Shown here: positions 46,836 through 56,796 of the stretch, piece after piece
Position numbering within the stretch: the first letter of the stretch is position 1
Layout of the letters: each line of letters starts with the position of its first letter
NCBI GenBank assembly: GCA_025350055.1
Contig: JANXYK010000028.1
Location: 30,794-94,793, forward strand
DNA from: Gammaproteobacteria bacterium
Lineage (GTDB): Bacteria; Pseudomonadota; Gammaproteobacteria; Steroidobacterales; Steroidobacteraceae
Length of the DNA stretch: 64,000 nucleotides
Direction: 5' to 3'
Program-made: the position numbers and the translations under genes
Notes under the pieces: model-generated
What the model was told of the DNA's origin: nothing
The model's input: the letters and a program-made list of their open reading frames with translations, nothing else
Databases searched by the model: none

Positions 46836-48638
46836 TTAGATCAGATCGATATTTGCTGATGCCACGCTGGCGCCGCCCTGTGCGATCACGCGTGCCAGCC
46901 CCAGCGCTTGGGGCAAAGTCTGCGCCGCATAGAAGCGCGCGCTCTGCAACTTTCCCATAAGGAAACTGCGCTCGCCGCTGTTGGCCGCCAACTGGGTCGC
47001 GGCAATGTGCGCCGCGCGCGCCATCAGCCAGCCACCCAGCACGACACCGCAGAGGCGCAGATACGGCACGCTGACGCCAAAGGCGCCGTCGATCGCAGCC
47101 TGCATCTGCTTGCCGACCGAATCGCTGGCGGTACGCAGGACGCCCAGGCCTTCGCGTGCAGCGGCCAGCGTATCCGCAAGGCCGGCGGGCGCAGCAGCGG
47201 CGCTCGCGCTCGTGGCATAGCCAGCCAGTTCGCGCTCGGCATCATCGAGTAGCGCGCGCAGCGCCGCACCGCCATCGAGCCTGAGCTTGCGGCCCAGCAG
47301 GTCGTTGGCCTGGATCGCGGTCGTGCCCTCGTAGATCGAGGTGATGCGTACATCGCGCAGCACCTGCGCAATACCCGTCTCTTCGATGTAGCCCATGCCG
47401 CCGTGCACCTGCACCGCGAGCGATACCAGCTCGGCGCCGAACTCGGTGCTCCAGCCCTTCACGATCGGGATCAGCAGTTCGCCGCGCGCCAGCGCCGCGG
47501 CTCGCTCGCCCGCATCGCGCAGCGCGCGTGCCAGATCGAGCTGCAGCGCGGCGTACAGCGCCAGTGAGCGCATCGCTTCCACGCCCGAGCGCAAGGTCAG
47601 CAGCAGCCGGCGCACATCGGCATGCTGGATGATGGGCGTCGCGGACTCACTCCGTAGTCCGACCGGCCGCCCCTGCACGCGGTTGCGCGCCCAGGCCAGC
47701 GCCTGCTGGAAAGCGTTTTCCGCGAGGCCGATGCCCTGCACGCCCACCGAGAGGCGCGCGGCATTCATCATCACGAACATGTACTCGAGCCCGCGGCCCG
47801 GTTCGCCGACCAGCCAGGCCTGCGCGCCGCCGTTGTCGCCATAGGCCATCACGCAGGTCGGGCTCGCGTGGATGCCCAGCTTGTGTTCGATCGATACGCA
47901 GCGCAGGTCGTTGGCCTTGCCGAGCGTGCCATCTTCATTGGGAATGAACTTCGGCACCACGAACAGTGTCAAACCCTTGACGCCGGCAGGTGCGCCATCG
48001 ATGCGCGCCAGCACCAGGTGCACGATGTTCTCCGACATGTCCTGGTCGCCGTAGGTGATGAATATCTTCTGGCCGCTGAGCAGGTAGTGATCGCCGCTCG
48101 CGGCGACGCGCGTGCGGATCGCGGCCAGGTCCGAGCCGGCCTGCGGCTCGGTGAGATTCATCGTGCCCGACCATTCGCCGGTCACCATCTTTGGCAGATA
48201 GGTTTCCTTGAGCAAATCACTGCCGGCCATCACCAGCGCTTCGATGGCGCCGTGCGAGAGCAGCGGGCAGAGCATGAAAGCCATGTTCGCGCCGCACCAG
48301 ATTTCCTCGATTGCCGTGCCGAGCACCGACGGTGCGCCCTGGCCGCCGTGCTCGGTGGCGATCGCCAGCTGCGGCCAGCCGCCTTCAACATATTGCTGAT
48401 AGGCCTGCTTGAAGCCCGGCGGCGTGGTCACGCCCGCATTGCCCCACTTCGCACCCGCGCGATCGCCGCTCTGGTTGAGCGGCGCGAGCACTTCGCCGGC
48501 AAAGCGGCCCGCTGCGTTCAGCACCGACTCGGCCAGTTCCGCGGAATAGTCTGGGAAACGCGGCAATTGCGCCAACTGGGCACAACCCAGCACGTGCTCG
48601 AGCAGGAAGCGTTGATCGGCGATGGGGGCGCGATACAT
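46836..48638 (-). CDS. Acyl-CoA dehydrogenase
   Basis: A 600-residue flavoenzyme of the longer acyl-CoA dehydrogenase group with a C-terminal extension. Visible are GTMNLTEPQAGSDLAAIRTRV (substrate/FAD region), YLLSGQKIFITYGDQDMSENIVHLVLARI, MGYIEETGIAQVLRDVRITSIYEGTTAIQANDLLGRKL with the YEGTT motif that normally carries the catalytic Glu. ATG at 48638 is preferred to the in-frame GTG at 48647 because AAGGTG is well spaced. Chain-length preference is unknown. Confidence 0.9.
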   Translation of the reverse strand: MYRAPIADQRFLLEHVLGCAQLAQLPRFPDYSAELAESVLNAAGRFAGEVLAPLNQSGDRAGAKWGNAGVTTPPGFKQAYQQYVEGGWPQLAIATEHGGQGAPSVLGTAIEEIWCGANMAFMLCPLLSHGAIEALVMAGSDLLKETYLPKMVTGEWSGTMNLTEPQAGSDLAAIRTRVAASGDHYLLSGQKIFITYGDQDMSENIVHLVLARIDGAPAGVKGLTLFVVPKFIPNEDGTLGKANDLRCVSIEHKLGIHASPTCVMAYGDNGGAQAWLVGEPGRGLEYMFVMMNAARLSVGVQGIGLAENAFQQALAWARNRVQGRPVGLRSESATPIIQHADVRRLLLTLRSGVEAMRSLALYAALQLDLARALRDAGERAAALARGELLIPIVKGWSTEFGAELVSLAVQVHGGMGYIEETGIAQVLRDVRITSIYEGTTAIQANDLLGRKLRLDGGAALRALLDDAERELAGYATSASAAAAPAGLADTLAAAREGLGVLRTASDSVGKQMQAAIDGAFGVSVPYLRLCGVVLGGWLMARAAHIAATQLAANSGERSFLMGKLQSARFYAAQTLPQALGLARVIAQGGASVASANIDLI

Positions 48639-48760
48639 GCAGTTCACCTTAAGGGAATGTCAGCTGCGGCAATTATGACAAGTGTACTGAAGATAACCTT
48701 GACCGTGGAACGGGAGTGCCGTCACGGCGACAAATGCCAGCCGCATCCATTATAGGCACC

Positions 48761-49912
48761 ATGTCCCAGCTGTCTGAAAAAACAGACTCGATGCCACCGC
48801 GGCGCAACGTCACGGAGGAGCTCGGGCGCGGCTTCCTGCAGGCACTGAGCGCCTGGCGCCTGCCTGGCGTGTCGCTGCACGACGCGGGCGGCGAGACCCT
48901 GTGGCTCAGCGAGGGCTCGATCGGCCCGGACGAGCACACCGTGGTGCTGGCGGCGCTCGACGTGTTCGCGCTCGAACCGCAGCGCACCTGCATCCACCGC
49001 AAGCTCGACGACGGCCGCCGCGGCCTGTTTCTCGCCGCGCGTGATCCGCTCGGCGGTTGCAGCGGCCTGGTGTTCGCGATCATCGAAGGCGGCGTGGTCA
49101 ACGAGCAGAAGCTGATCACACCGCCACTGCGCGTGCTACAGCAGCGCCTGAGCATGCTGCTGGCGCCGGCAGTCGACAAGAGCAAGCCTGCGGCCGCCGC
49201 ACCCGAGTCTGAGCCGGCCGAATCCACGGCGCTCCCTGAAGGTGCGCCAATCCATGCGCGTTGCTACACGCGGCTGCAGCAGGGCGGCGGCAAGCGTCGC
49301 TATGAAATCTCGGTCACACCCGCCAACAGCAGTCACGATGCCAGCGTCATCGAACGCGTGGTGAAGTGGCTGACTCAGCATCGCCAGCGCTATGTGGCCA
49401 AGCCCTCGAGCTTCGCGATCGCTATCTCGGCGGCCGCAGCCAGCGATGCGGGCTTTCCGGCGCGCCTCGCGCAGAGCATTGGCCGCTTCGAACTCGAGGA
49501 AGGCCTGGTGATGTTGCTGATTCCCGCCGGTGCCTGGCAGAAGCAGCCGCAACGCGTGGCGGCGCTGCTGGAAACCTGCGAGCGCCTGCACTGCCATGCG
49601 ATCCTGGATGACTTCGTGCTCAACGATGTCGCGATCGAGCACCTGCGCAGCAAGGCGGTGCGCATGGTCAAGCTCAGTGCCGAACTGACCAGCGCGGCGA
49701 TGGAGAACCGTTACCAGCGCGCGCTGCTCTCGGCCTGCGTGCAGATTGCGCGCGTGCTGGGCATCCATTGCGTGGCCAAGCGCGTCACCTCATCGACCGC
49801 CAGCCACTGGCTCACCAGCGCGGGCGTCGACTACGTCGATCCGCTCAACGCTTCCGAAACAGACGCTGCCACAGCGAAGGCTGGCTCGGCGTTCCTGCGG
49901 CAGGTTTCGTAG
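48761..49912 (+). CDS. Protein with degenerate EAL-like domain
   Basis: A 383-residue cytoplasmic protein. Residues from about 190 to the end follow the outline of an EAL c-di-GMP phosphodiesterase domain: FELEEGLVMLLIP, CHAILDDFVLNDVAIEHLRSKAVRMVKLSAEL, QIARVLGIHCVAKRVTSSTASHWLTSAGVDYVDPL. The metal and catalytic residues are mostly lost: there is no EAL motif, DDFGTG is LDDFVLND, and EGVE is KRVT. It is probably a binding or scaffold protein. The N-terminal half is unrecognised, perhaps GAF-like. Starts at 48734 (ATG) and 48716 (GTG) are also possible. Its 3' end overlaps the convergent gene. Confidence 0.68.
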   Translation: MSQLSEKTDSMPPRRNVTEELGRGFLQALSAWRLPGVSLHDAGGETLWLSEGSIGPDEHTVVLAALDVFALEPQRTCIHRKLDDGRRGLFLAARDPLGGCSGLVFAIIEGGVVNEQKLITPPLRVLQQRLSMLLAPAVDKSKPAAAAPESEPAESTALPEGAPIHARCYTRLQQGGGKRRYEISVTPANSSHDASVIERVVKWLTQHRQRYVAKPSSFAIAISAAAASDAGFPARLAQSIGRFELEEGLVMLLIPAGAWQKQPQRVAALLETCERLHCHAILDDFVLNDVAIEHLRSKAVRMVKLSAELTSAAMENRYQRALLSACVQIARVLGIHCVAKRVTSSTASHWLTSAGVDYVDPLNASETDAATAKAGSAFLRQVS

Positions 49913-50288
49913 TCACAGCTGATTTCGCGGCCGCGGGTCGCACACCAGCGGGCTTCGTCGTCGTTGACCTGGTGGCCGTGGGTCTCGCACCACCATAAGG
50001 GTTATACCCCGCTTCGCGACCCGGCTTCGCGCTGGCGCCACTGCCTGCACTCTTGCCCGCGTTTTGGCTCGTGCCCTGACCAGCACTCTGGCTTGCTCCC
50101 GACCGCTTGTTCTCCGAAGTATCGCCTTCCAGCTTCAGACCAGGAACTTCCAGTCGCTTGAGCAGCCTTGAAGTCGAGTCAAGCGCCTGCTTGCCTGACT
50201 CGACCGCCCACTGCCACACGGCATTGCCGCGCGAGTCGTGGCGCACGCCGCCCGGGTTCTTGCCGGAATTGTCGTCCTTGTCGTTCAT
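49845..50288 (-). CDS. Low-complexity hypothetical protein
   Basis: A 147-residue protein with a structured N-terminal part (GGVRHDSRGNAVWQWAVESGKQALDSTSRLLKRLEVPGLKLEG) and a long Ser/Gly/Ala/Thr/Lys-rich tail ending in basic SLWQRLFRKR. No signal peptide or membrane segment. The N-terminal segment looks like a conserved proteobacterial protein of unknown function. It overlaps the convergent EAL-like gene by 68 bases at their 3' ends, and follows the DUF4139 gene's stop on the opposite side by 21 bases. Confidence 0.68.
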   Translation of the reverse strand: MNDKDDNSGKNPGGVRHDSRGNAVWQWAVESGKQALDSTSRLLKRLEVPGLKLEGDTSENKRSGASQSAGQGTSQNAGKSAGSGASAKPGREAGYNPYGGARPTATRSTTTKPAGVRPAAAKSAVTTKPAAGTPSQPSLWQRLFRKR

Positions 50289-50309
50289 TGCAAAGGGCTA
50301 CCAGGGCTC

Positions 50310-51869
50310 TTACCAGCTGTAGTGCACGCGATAGCGGATCACGCGCTCGCCATCCTTCGGCACCGTGACGTTGAAGTGGATCAGGCGCGCGCTGTCTTTC
50401 TGGAAATCATCGGAGGGGCTGAGCAGCTTCCAGTTGCTCCAGCGGTACAGCGGTTCCTTCACCTGCACTTCGACCGGCTGCGACTTGTGATTGCGCAGCT
50501 TGATCTCGATCTCTTCCTCCATCCAGTGCGCGGCCGAATTCACGGTGAAATCGACCTGGCGACGCTCGCCCACCACATCGAAGGCGTTGCCGAGCTTGAG
50601 GCGCACGGTCTCGTCCTTGGGCGTGTGTCCGATCGCATCCTCGCCGATGAATTCCAGGCTCCCATCGGCCGCATCGAGGCGCGCGACGCGCACGCGCCCG
50701 GCCGGCAATGGAATGCCGAGGCCCGAGGCGGCAGCGTTGCGAAATTCAACAAAGCTCGCCACCTTGGCACCCGCGATGATGCCCGGATCGCGTTCGGTCA
50801 TCGGGCTGCCAAATTCCTGCGCGCCCAGCGCGTCATAGATCAGCAGGCGTTTGGCCGGAATCTGCCTGGTCTGCTCGAACAATTCGATCTGCTTGGTGGA
50901 ATTGTTCGGCAGCGTGGTCCTGCGGCCGAGCGTGTAGAGATGGAATTCGTCGAAGGCTTTTTCGGCGAAGCCGCCGTCGGCAGCCTCGGCGAGGTTGGCC
51001 TTGGCACGCGCGTACATCCGGACCTGCTGTGGCTGCACAACGCGATTGACCTCACCCGCCACCAGTTTCAGCCGCGCCTCCGGATAGCTGGCGCCCGACT
51101 GGTTGATCACGCTGACCCAGGCCGACAGATCGAGCAGCCCATTGTTGGCATCGCGACCTTCGCTGAACACCGCGTTGTAGTCAGCCCACCAGGTGATGCC
51201 TCCGGTCTGGTAGCTCACGCGCGCACGCTGCGTGCCGCTGACCGGTGAATTCAGTTCCCACACCAGCGTGGGCTGCGTGATCAGGCCGCCGGGCAGCTCG
51301 GGAAAAGTCACAGCCGAGTAGCCATTGAGCGCGTGGATGCTCCCATCGCCGCTGCGCAGGACTACGCCATCGCCCGCCGACAGCAGCGTGCCCGTGACGC
51401 TGTTCGTGCCGCTGCCGACATTGCGCTCCACGGTGATGGGCTTGTCGAGATAGCGCAGCATCAGCTTCGCCGTACTCACCAGATCAAACTGGAAATTTTG
51501 CTCCAGCACACGCACCGCAGGATTCGCAGGCACGGTGAACTTCACCGTCGTGGGATCGATAAGGCCCGCCACATCGTTGAAACGCAGCGTGGATCGACCA
51601 GTGCTCAAACTCACATCGCGATCCTGGCGCACCATCGCGTAGCCCGGCACCGAGGATGCGGACGGCACCGAACCGCCCGGCACCGGCCGGTAGAAATCAG
51701 CCGGTATGGCCCCGGGCAACGCCGAACTGTAGATAGTGAGCGCTGTGTCAGCATTGCCCATGACGCTGCCACTGTCACTGCGATCCGCAGCGAATACGGT
51801 GCATGCAATCGCCAGTGATGCACCCAGGGCGACGCTTGCGGCCCGGCGAGGAGTGGATGGCAGTGTCAT
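50310..51869 (-). CDS. DUF4139 domain exported protein
   Basis: A 519-residue protein with a signal peptide (RRAASVALGASLAIACTVFA) and a beta-rich DUF4139 region: LVWELNSPVSGTQRARVSYQTGGITWWADYNAVF near the middle and VQVKEPLYRWSNWKLLSPSDDF, FNVTVPKDGERVIRYRVHYSW at the end. The family is of unknown function and has mucoidy-inhibitor-like relatives. The ATG at 51869 has AGGA about 8 bases upstream; the frame continues further without a signal-like sequence. It is divergent from the membrane protein gene across 180 bases. Confidence 0.82.
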   Translation of the reverse strand: MTLPSTPRRAASVALGASLAIACTVFAADRSDSGSVMGNADTALTIYSSALPGAIPADFYRPVPGGSVPSASSVPGYAMVRQDRDVSLSTGRSTLRFNDVAGLIDPTTVKFTVPANPAVRVLEQNFQFDLVSTAKLMLRYLDKPITVERNVGSGTNSVTGTLLSAGDGVVLRSGDGSIHALNGYSAVTFPELPGGLITQPTLVWELNSPVSGTQRARVSYQTGGITWWADYNAVFSEGRDANNGLLDLSAWVSVINQSGASYPEARLKLVAGEVNRVVQPQQVRMYARAKANLAEAADGGFAEKAFDEFHLYTLGRRTTLPNNSTKQIELFEQTRQIPAKRLLIYDALGAQEFGSPMTERDPGIIAGAKVASFVEFRNAAASGLGIPLPAGRVRVARLDAADGSLEFIGEDAIGHTPKDETVRLKLGNAFDVVGERRQVDFTVNSAAHWMEEEIEIKLRNHKSQPVEVQVKEPLYRWSNWKLLSPSDDFQKDSARLIHFNVTVPKDGERVIRYRVHYSW

Positions 51870-52049
51870 TGCGTAGGTCCTGTAAGGCAGCCAGAGCGCT
51901 GCGGGTGATTTGACCGATAGGCGCAGCAAAAGTGCGAACTGGTTCGCCTTCCGTGCGCACTGCGGGGAAACTGTGAGCCATCACCCATGCGTGCGCCACC
52001 CCATGGGCGCACGATACCCCTAGTTTAGGCCATTGGCATACACTGCCGC

Positions 52050-52844
52050 ATGCGTACTGCACCGCTGATTCCACCGCCACCGAGCAAGCCGGGCGCAGCC
52101 TCGCCGCCCGCTGCCGTGGGCGCGCTGCCGGGCACTGCCGCGGCCATGCCGATGGATCGCGACTTCATCCTGCGCAACCAGATTGCCGAGCGCTACATCT
52201 CCGGTCGCCTGCCGATCAAGGGCGCGCAGGATTTCGAGCGCTTCTGCCAGCAGCATCCTGAATTGCTCGACGAGCTGGGCATGCCGGCGCGCGTGCATGC
52301 CGGCCTGCGATTGCTCGAAGCCGGCGGCCAGTCGCTGCCGTGGGAAGAGAAGCCGCGCCACTGGTGGGAAAAACTGCCGGTGCTGATCGCGGTCGCCGCC
52401 GCAGCGCTCGCCGCACTGGTCGCCACCTTGACCCTGAGCGGACGCCTGAGTGCGCGCGATGCCACGATCAAGACGCTGCAACAGCGCGTCGCCGAGCAGC
52501 CGCTCGATCCTGCGACCAGCACCCGCAACGTGAGGCTGATTCCCAGCCGCACCGCGCCCTCGCGTCACAACACCCTGGTGATCGGCGGCAGCGCGCAGAT
52601 GAACGATCTGAAGATCGACATGTCATGGTCGAAGTTCGCCGCGTTTCGCGTCACCATCGATCGCATGGACCAGGGTCGCGTCGCGGTATTGCACAACATG
52701 GTGCGCGATTCCAATGGCGATGTGCGTATCGCCCTCAACAGCACGGCGCTGGGCCCGGGCAGCTATCAGCTCGCGCTCGAGGGCATGACGCTGCGCGGCG
52801 AGCCCGTGGCGCAAGCCTGGATCACGGTGGGCATCGTCCGCTGA
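52050..52844 (+). CDS. Single-pass membrane protein, unrecognised
   Basis: A 264-residue protein. A Pro/Ala-rich start is followed by a conserved-looking segment DFILRNQIAERYISGRLPIKGAQDFERFCQQHPELLDELGM (about residues 38-78), one transmembrane helix near 110-130 (PVLIAVAAAALAALVATLTLSG), a short coiled segment and a periplasmic beta-rich domain ending QLALEGMTLRGEPVAQAWITVGIV. The topology resembles anti-sigma-like or assembly proteins, but I recognise no family. An internal ATG at 52146 is a possible alternative start. Confidence 0.7.
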   Translation: MRTAPLIPPPPSKPGAASPPAAVGALPGTAAAMPMDRDFILRNQIAERYISGRLPIKGAQDFERFCQQHPELLDELGMPARVHAGLRLLEAGGQSLPWEEKPRHWWEKLPVLIAVAAAALAALVATLTLSGRLSARDATIKTLQQRVAEQPLDPATSTRNVRLIPSRTAPSRHNTLVIGGSAQMNDLKIDMSWSKFAAFRVTIDRMDQGRVAVLHNMVRDSNGDVRIALNSTALGPGSYQLALEGMTLRGEPVAQAWITVGIVR

Positions 52845-52889
52845 GCAGGCGCCGGGCCTGCGCCGGTGCAATGCCGGCGCGAACGTGGT

Positions 52890-55436
52890 TCAGTTCAACA
52901 CGGCACGCGGCGACTGATTGAGCACCGGTCGCGTAGCCAGGTATCCACTGAGACTGACCACGGCGAGCGTGCCCAGCACGCCAGCGAGCCAGATCACGCC
53001 ATTGAAGCGGTAGTGCAATTCGAGCTGCCGGGCCAGCAGATACCCGCCCAGCGCGGCGCCACTGGCCGCGAGCACACCCGCCAGCAATCCCATCGCCGCA
53101 AACTCGCTCAGCGTGCTACGCACCAGCAGGCCACGACTCGCGCCCAGCGCGCGCATGATCGCGGTCTCGTAGCGACGCTCGTCGCGGCTCGACTGCACCG
53201 CGGCCAGCAGCACTGTGAGACCTGCCAGCAAGGTAAACAGGAATACGCTCCGCACCGCCGTCACGGCCTTGTCGATCACCGAGCGTATCTGGGTGAGCAG
53301 ATCAGCGATGTTGAAGATCGAGACGCTGGGGTAGCGTTGCACCAGCGCCGCGAGATCACCGGCCCGGCGCGGTTCGTAGTGCGCGCTGGTCATGTAGCTG
53401 CCGGCCGCGCCATCGAGCAGCCCTGGCGGAAACACCAGGAAGAAATTCGGACGGAAGCTGTCCCAGCGCACCTTGCGGAAACTCGCCACGCTCACCTCGA
53501 TGGTCTCACCGGCCACATTGAAGGTGAGCCGGTCACCAAGTTTGAGCCCGAGGGATTCCTGCACCTCGCTGGCCAGCGACACCAGCGGCTTGCCGGCATC
53601 GTCCGCGCTCCACCAGTGCCCGGCGATGATGCGATTGTCATCGCCGAGCTCGTTGGACCAGGTGAGGTTCTGCTCGCGCTCGGTGAAACTGCCAGCGCGC
53701 CCTGTGCCGCGCGCGGCGCGCCCGGAGCCTTGTGCCACTCGCCCTGCACCCTGCTCGGTGCCGCTGCGTTGCGACGTATCGGTGCGCTTTACTGCTTCGC
53801 CGTTAATGGCGATCAGGCGCCCACGCACCATCGGCAGCATGCGTTCGGGCCTGGCCCCTTGCGCTAGCAGTGTGCTGCGGAATTCCTCGTGCTGGTCCAC
53901 CGGAATATTCACGAAGAAATAATTCGGCGCGCCCGTGGGCAAGGCGGCGCGCCAGTCGCTGATCAGATCGTGCTGCAGGATCGTGAGCATCAGCAACAGC
54001 ATCACTCCCAGGCCAAAGGCAATGATCTGCGCCACGCTGCCACCGCGACGACGCGCGAGATTCGCGAGCCCATGGCGCAGCGTCAGCACGGCGCTGTGCC
54101 GCGCCAGCCCCGCAAGGCGCACCAGCAGCGCGCCGCCCAGCCCCAGGAACAGGATCATCGCGGCCATCGCCGCCACGAACACCAGGCTCAACAGCCACTC
54201 GTGCAAGGTGCCATACACCACTGCCACCAGCGCGAGCACCGCGGGCAGCAGCGCCAGCCACAGCGCCGCCGGCGGCGGTCCGACATCACGCCGCAACACG
54301 CGCAGTGCCGGAACGCGCGTAAGCTGCAGCAGCGAAGGCAGGGCAAATCCGGCCAGCATGGCCACGGCCACCACCAGGCCGGCGAGCAGCGGCGTCCAGC
54401 CGGCCGGCGGCAGGTCGGTGCGCAGGAATCCTGCCAGCGCATGCAGCAGCCAGGTCTGCGCCGCCCAGCCCAGTGCGCCGCCGATCAGCGCGGCCAGCAG
54501 CGCCAGCATCAGCAGCTGCAGCACTGTGACTGCCAGTACGAAACGGCGCCGCGCACCCAAAGTCTTCATCAGCGCCACGGCATCCAGGTGACGCGCCACA
54601 TAGCCGCGCGCGCTCATGGCCACCGCCACCGCACACAGCAGCACGGCAACCAGGCTTGCCAGCGAGAGGAAATGTCCGGCGCGCTGCGAGGCATCGCCGA
54701 TCTGCGGGCTGGCATCGTTGACATCCGCCCAGCGCTCGCCGCTGCGCGGGTGTGCCTCGAAATCACGGTGCAAGGATGCCAGCGCATCGCGATTGCCCGC
54801 GAGCAGCAACGCGTACTCGACGCGACTTGCCGGCTGCAGCAATTGTGTGGCGGCCAGATCAGCGCTGTTGATCAGCAGCGCCGGCGCGAACTCCACGAAG
54901 GCTGAACCCTGATCGGGTCGCGAGATCAGGATGCGCGTGACGCGCAGCGACGAGGCGCCGACATTCAGCGTACTGCCAACCCCCGCACCGAGTGCTGCTG
55001 CGAGTCGCGAATCGGGCCAGCACTCACCGCTGGCCGGCAACGCATGCGTGATCGAGCCCACTGCGAAGGGCTGATCCGCGGACTTTAGCGCGCCGCGTAA
55101 CGGGTATCCCGCGCTGGCGGCGCGGATATTGGCGAGCTGGCTCTGGTCACCGTGGAACACCACCGACACCAGCGTAGTCAGCTGTGCGCTCTGTAAACCC
55201 TGTACCTGCGCTTGCTGCGCCCACTGCGCGGAGTGCTTCTCGGGAGATTCGATGCGCGCATCCGCTGCCAGCACTTCACTGGCCTGGGCCTGCACGGCGC
55301 GACTGACCCGATCGACCAGAAAGCCAACGCCACTGAGCGCCGCGACTGCCACGCTGAGCGACGCGAGCAGCACCGCCAGTTCACCCGAGCGCCACTCGCG
55401 ACGCAACGCGCGCAGGGCCATGCGCAGCAGATGCAT
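52890..55436 (-). CDS. ybbP: ABC transporter permease (YbbP, FtsX/LolE type)
   Basis: An 848-residue permease with one N-terminal helix, a large periplasmic domain, clusters of helices in the middle (for example LASLVAVLLCAVAVAMSARGYVARHLDAVALMKTLGA) and at the C-terminus (VFLFTLLAGLTVLLAAVQSSRDERRYETAIMRALGA), each FtsX domain ending in the typical MKTLGA/MRALGA coupling helix. The second periplasmic domain carries a low-complexity insert ([25 protein letters not shown]). The partner ATPase gene ends 2 bases upstream. The tesA-ybbA-ybbP neighbourhood is known in E. coli; the substrate is not established. Confidence 0.9.
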   Translation of the reverse strand: MHLLRMALRALRREWRSGELAVLLASLSVAVAALSGVGFLVDRVSRAVQAQASEVLAADARIESPEKHSAQWAQQAQVQGLQSAQLTTLVSVVFHGDQSQLANIRAASAGYPLRGALKSADQPFAVGSITHALPASGECWPDSRLAAALGAGVGSTLNVGASSLRVTRILISRPDQGSAFVEFAPALLINSADLAATQLLQPASRVEYALLLAGNRDALASLHRDFEAHPRSGERWADVNDASPQIGDASQRAGHFLSLASLVAVLLCAVAVAMSARGYVARHLDAVALMKTLGARRRFVLAVTVLQLLMLALLAALIGGALGWAAQTWLLHALAGFLRTDLPPAGWTPLLAGLVVAVAMLAGFALPSLLQLTRVPALRVLRRDVGPPPAALWLALLPAVLALVAVVYGTLHEWLLSLVFVAAMAAMILFLGLGGALLVRLAGLARHSAVLTLRHGLANLARRRGGSVAQIIAFGLGVMLLLMLTILQHDLISDWRAALPTGAPNYFFVNIPVDQHEEFRSTLLAQGARPERMLPMVRGRLIAINGEAVKRTDTSQRSGTEQGAGRVAQGSGRAARGTGRAGSFTEREQNLTWSNELGDDNRIIAGHWWSADDAGKPLVSLASEVQESLGLKLGDRLTFNVAGETIEVSVASFRKVRWDSFRPNFFLVFPPGLLDGAAGSYMTSAHYEPRRAGDLAALVQRYPSVSIFNIADLLTQIRSVIDKAVTAVRSVFLFTLLAGLTVLLAAVQSSRDERRYETAIMRALGASRGLLVRSTLSEFAAMGLLAGVLAASGAALGGYLLARQLELHYRFNGVIWLAGVLGTLAVVSLSGYLATRPVLNQSPRAVLN

Positions 55437-55438
55437 GC

Positions 55439-56144
<706 letters not shown>

Positions 56145-56158
<14 letters not shown>

Positions 56159-56792
56159 TGCAATCCTGATGTGTTTGTTGTTCGCCACGCCGGCGCACGG
56201 AGCCGCACCCGTGCACAGCGCGCCTGCAAACGCCAAGGTGATCCTGGTATTCGGCGACAGCCTGAGCGCCGGCTACGGCCTGCCCATCGAAGAGGGCTGG
56301 GTCAATCTGCTCGCCAATCGGCTGCGCAAGGAAGGTTACGGTTTCCAGGTAGTGAACGCCAGCGTCAGCGGCGAGACCACGACCGGAGGACTGGCGCGCC
56401 TGCGCCGCGCGCTCGACACCCATCACCCCGCGATCGTGATCCTGGAACTGGGCGCCAACGACGGCCTGCGCGGCCTGCCACTGGCCACTACCCGCAGCAA
56501 CCTCGAGGCCATGGTGGCCCTGGCTGCGCAGCCGCCGCGCCGCACGCTGCTGCTGGGCATGCGCATGCCGCCCAACTATGGCGAGCGCTACACGACTGCT
56601 TTTGCCGCCCTGTTTCCCGCTGCCGCCCGTCGCCACCGTGTGAGCCTGCTGCCGTTCTTCCTGGAGGGCGTGGCCGGCAATCCCAAACTCATCCAGGACG
56701 ATGGGCTGCATCCAAACGAGCAGGGACAACCGCTCCTGCTGGATAATGTCTGGGCGGGCCTGCGACCGCTACTGCATTCCAAGGGGGGATAG
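56145..56792 (+). CDS. tesA: Arylesterase / thioesterase I (TesA-like GDSL hydrolase)
   Basis: A 215-residue periplasmic SGNH hydrolase with a signal peptide (MSLVIAILMCLLFATPAHG). Catalytic blocks: I VFGDSLSAGYG with Ser39, II VSGETTTGG, III LGANDGLRG, V DDGLHPNEQG with the Asp-His pair. Such enzymes have thioesterase, esterase and lysophospholipase activity. Its ATG is intertwined with the start of ybbA on the other strand, so each promoter must lie in the other gene. It ends 4 bases before fadD. Confidence 0.92.
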
Positions 56793-56796
56793 CGGC

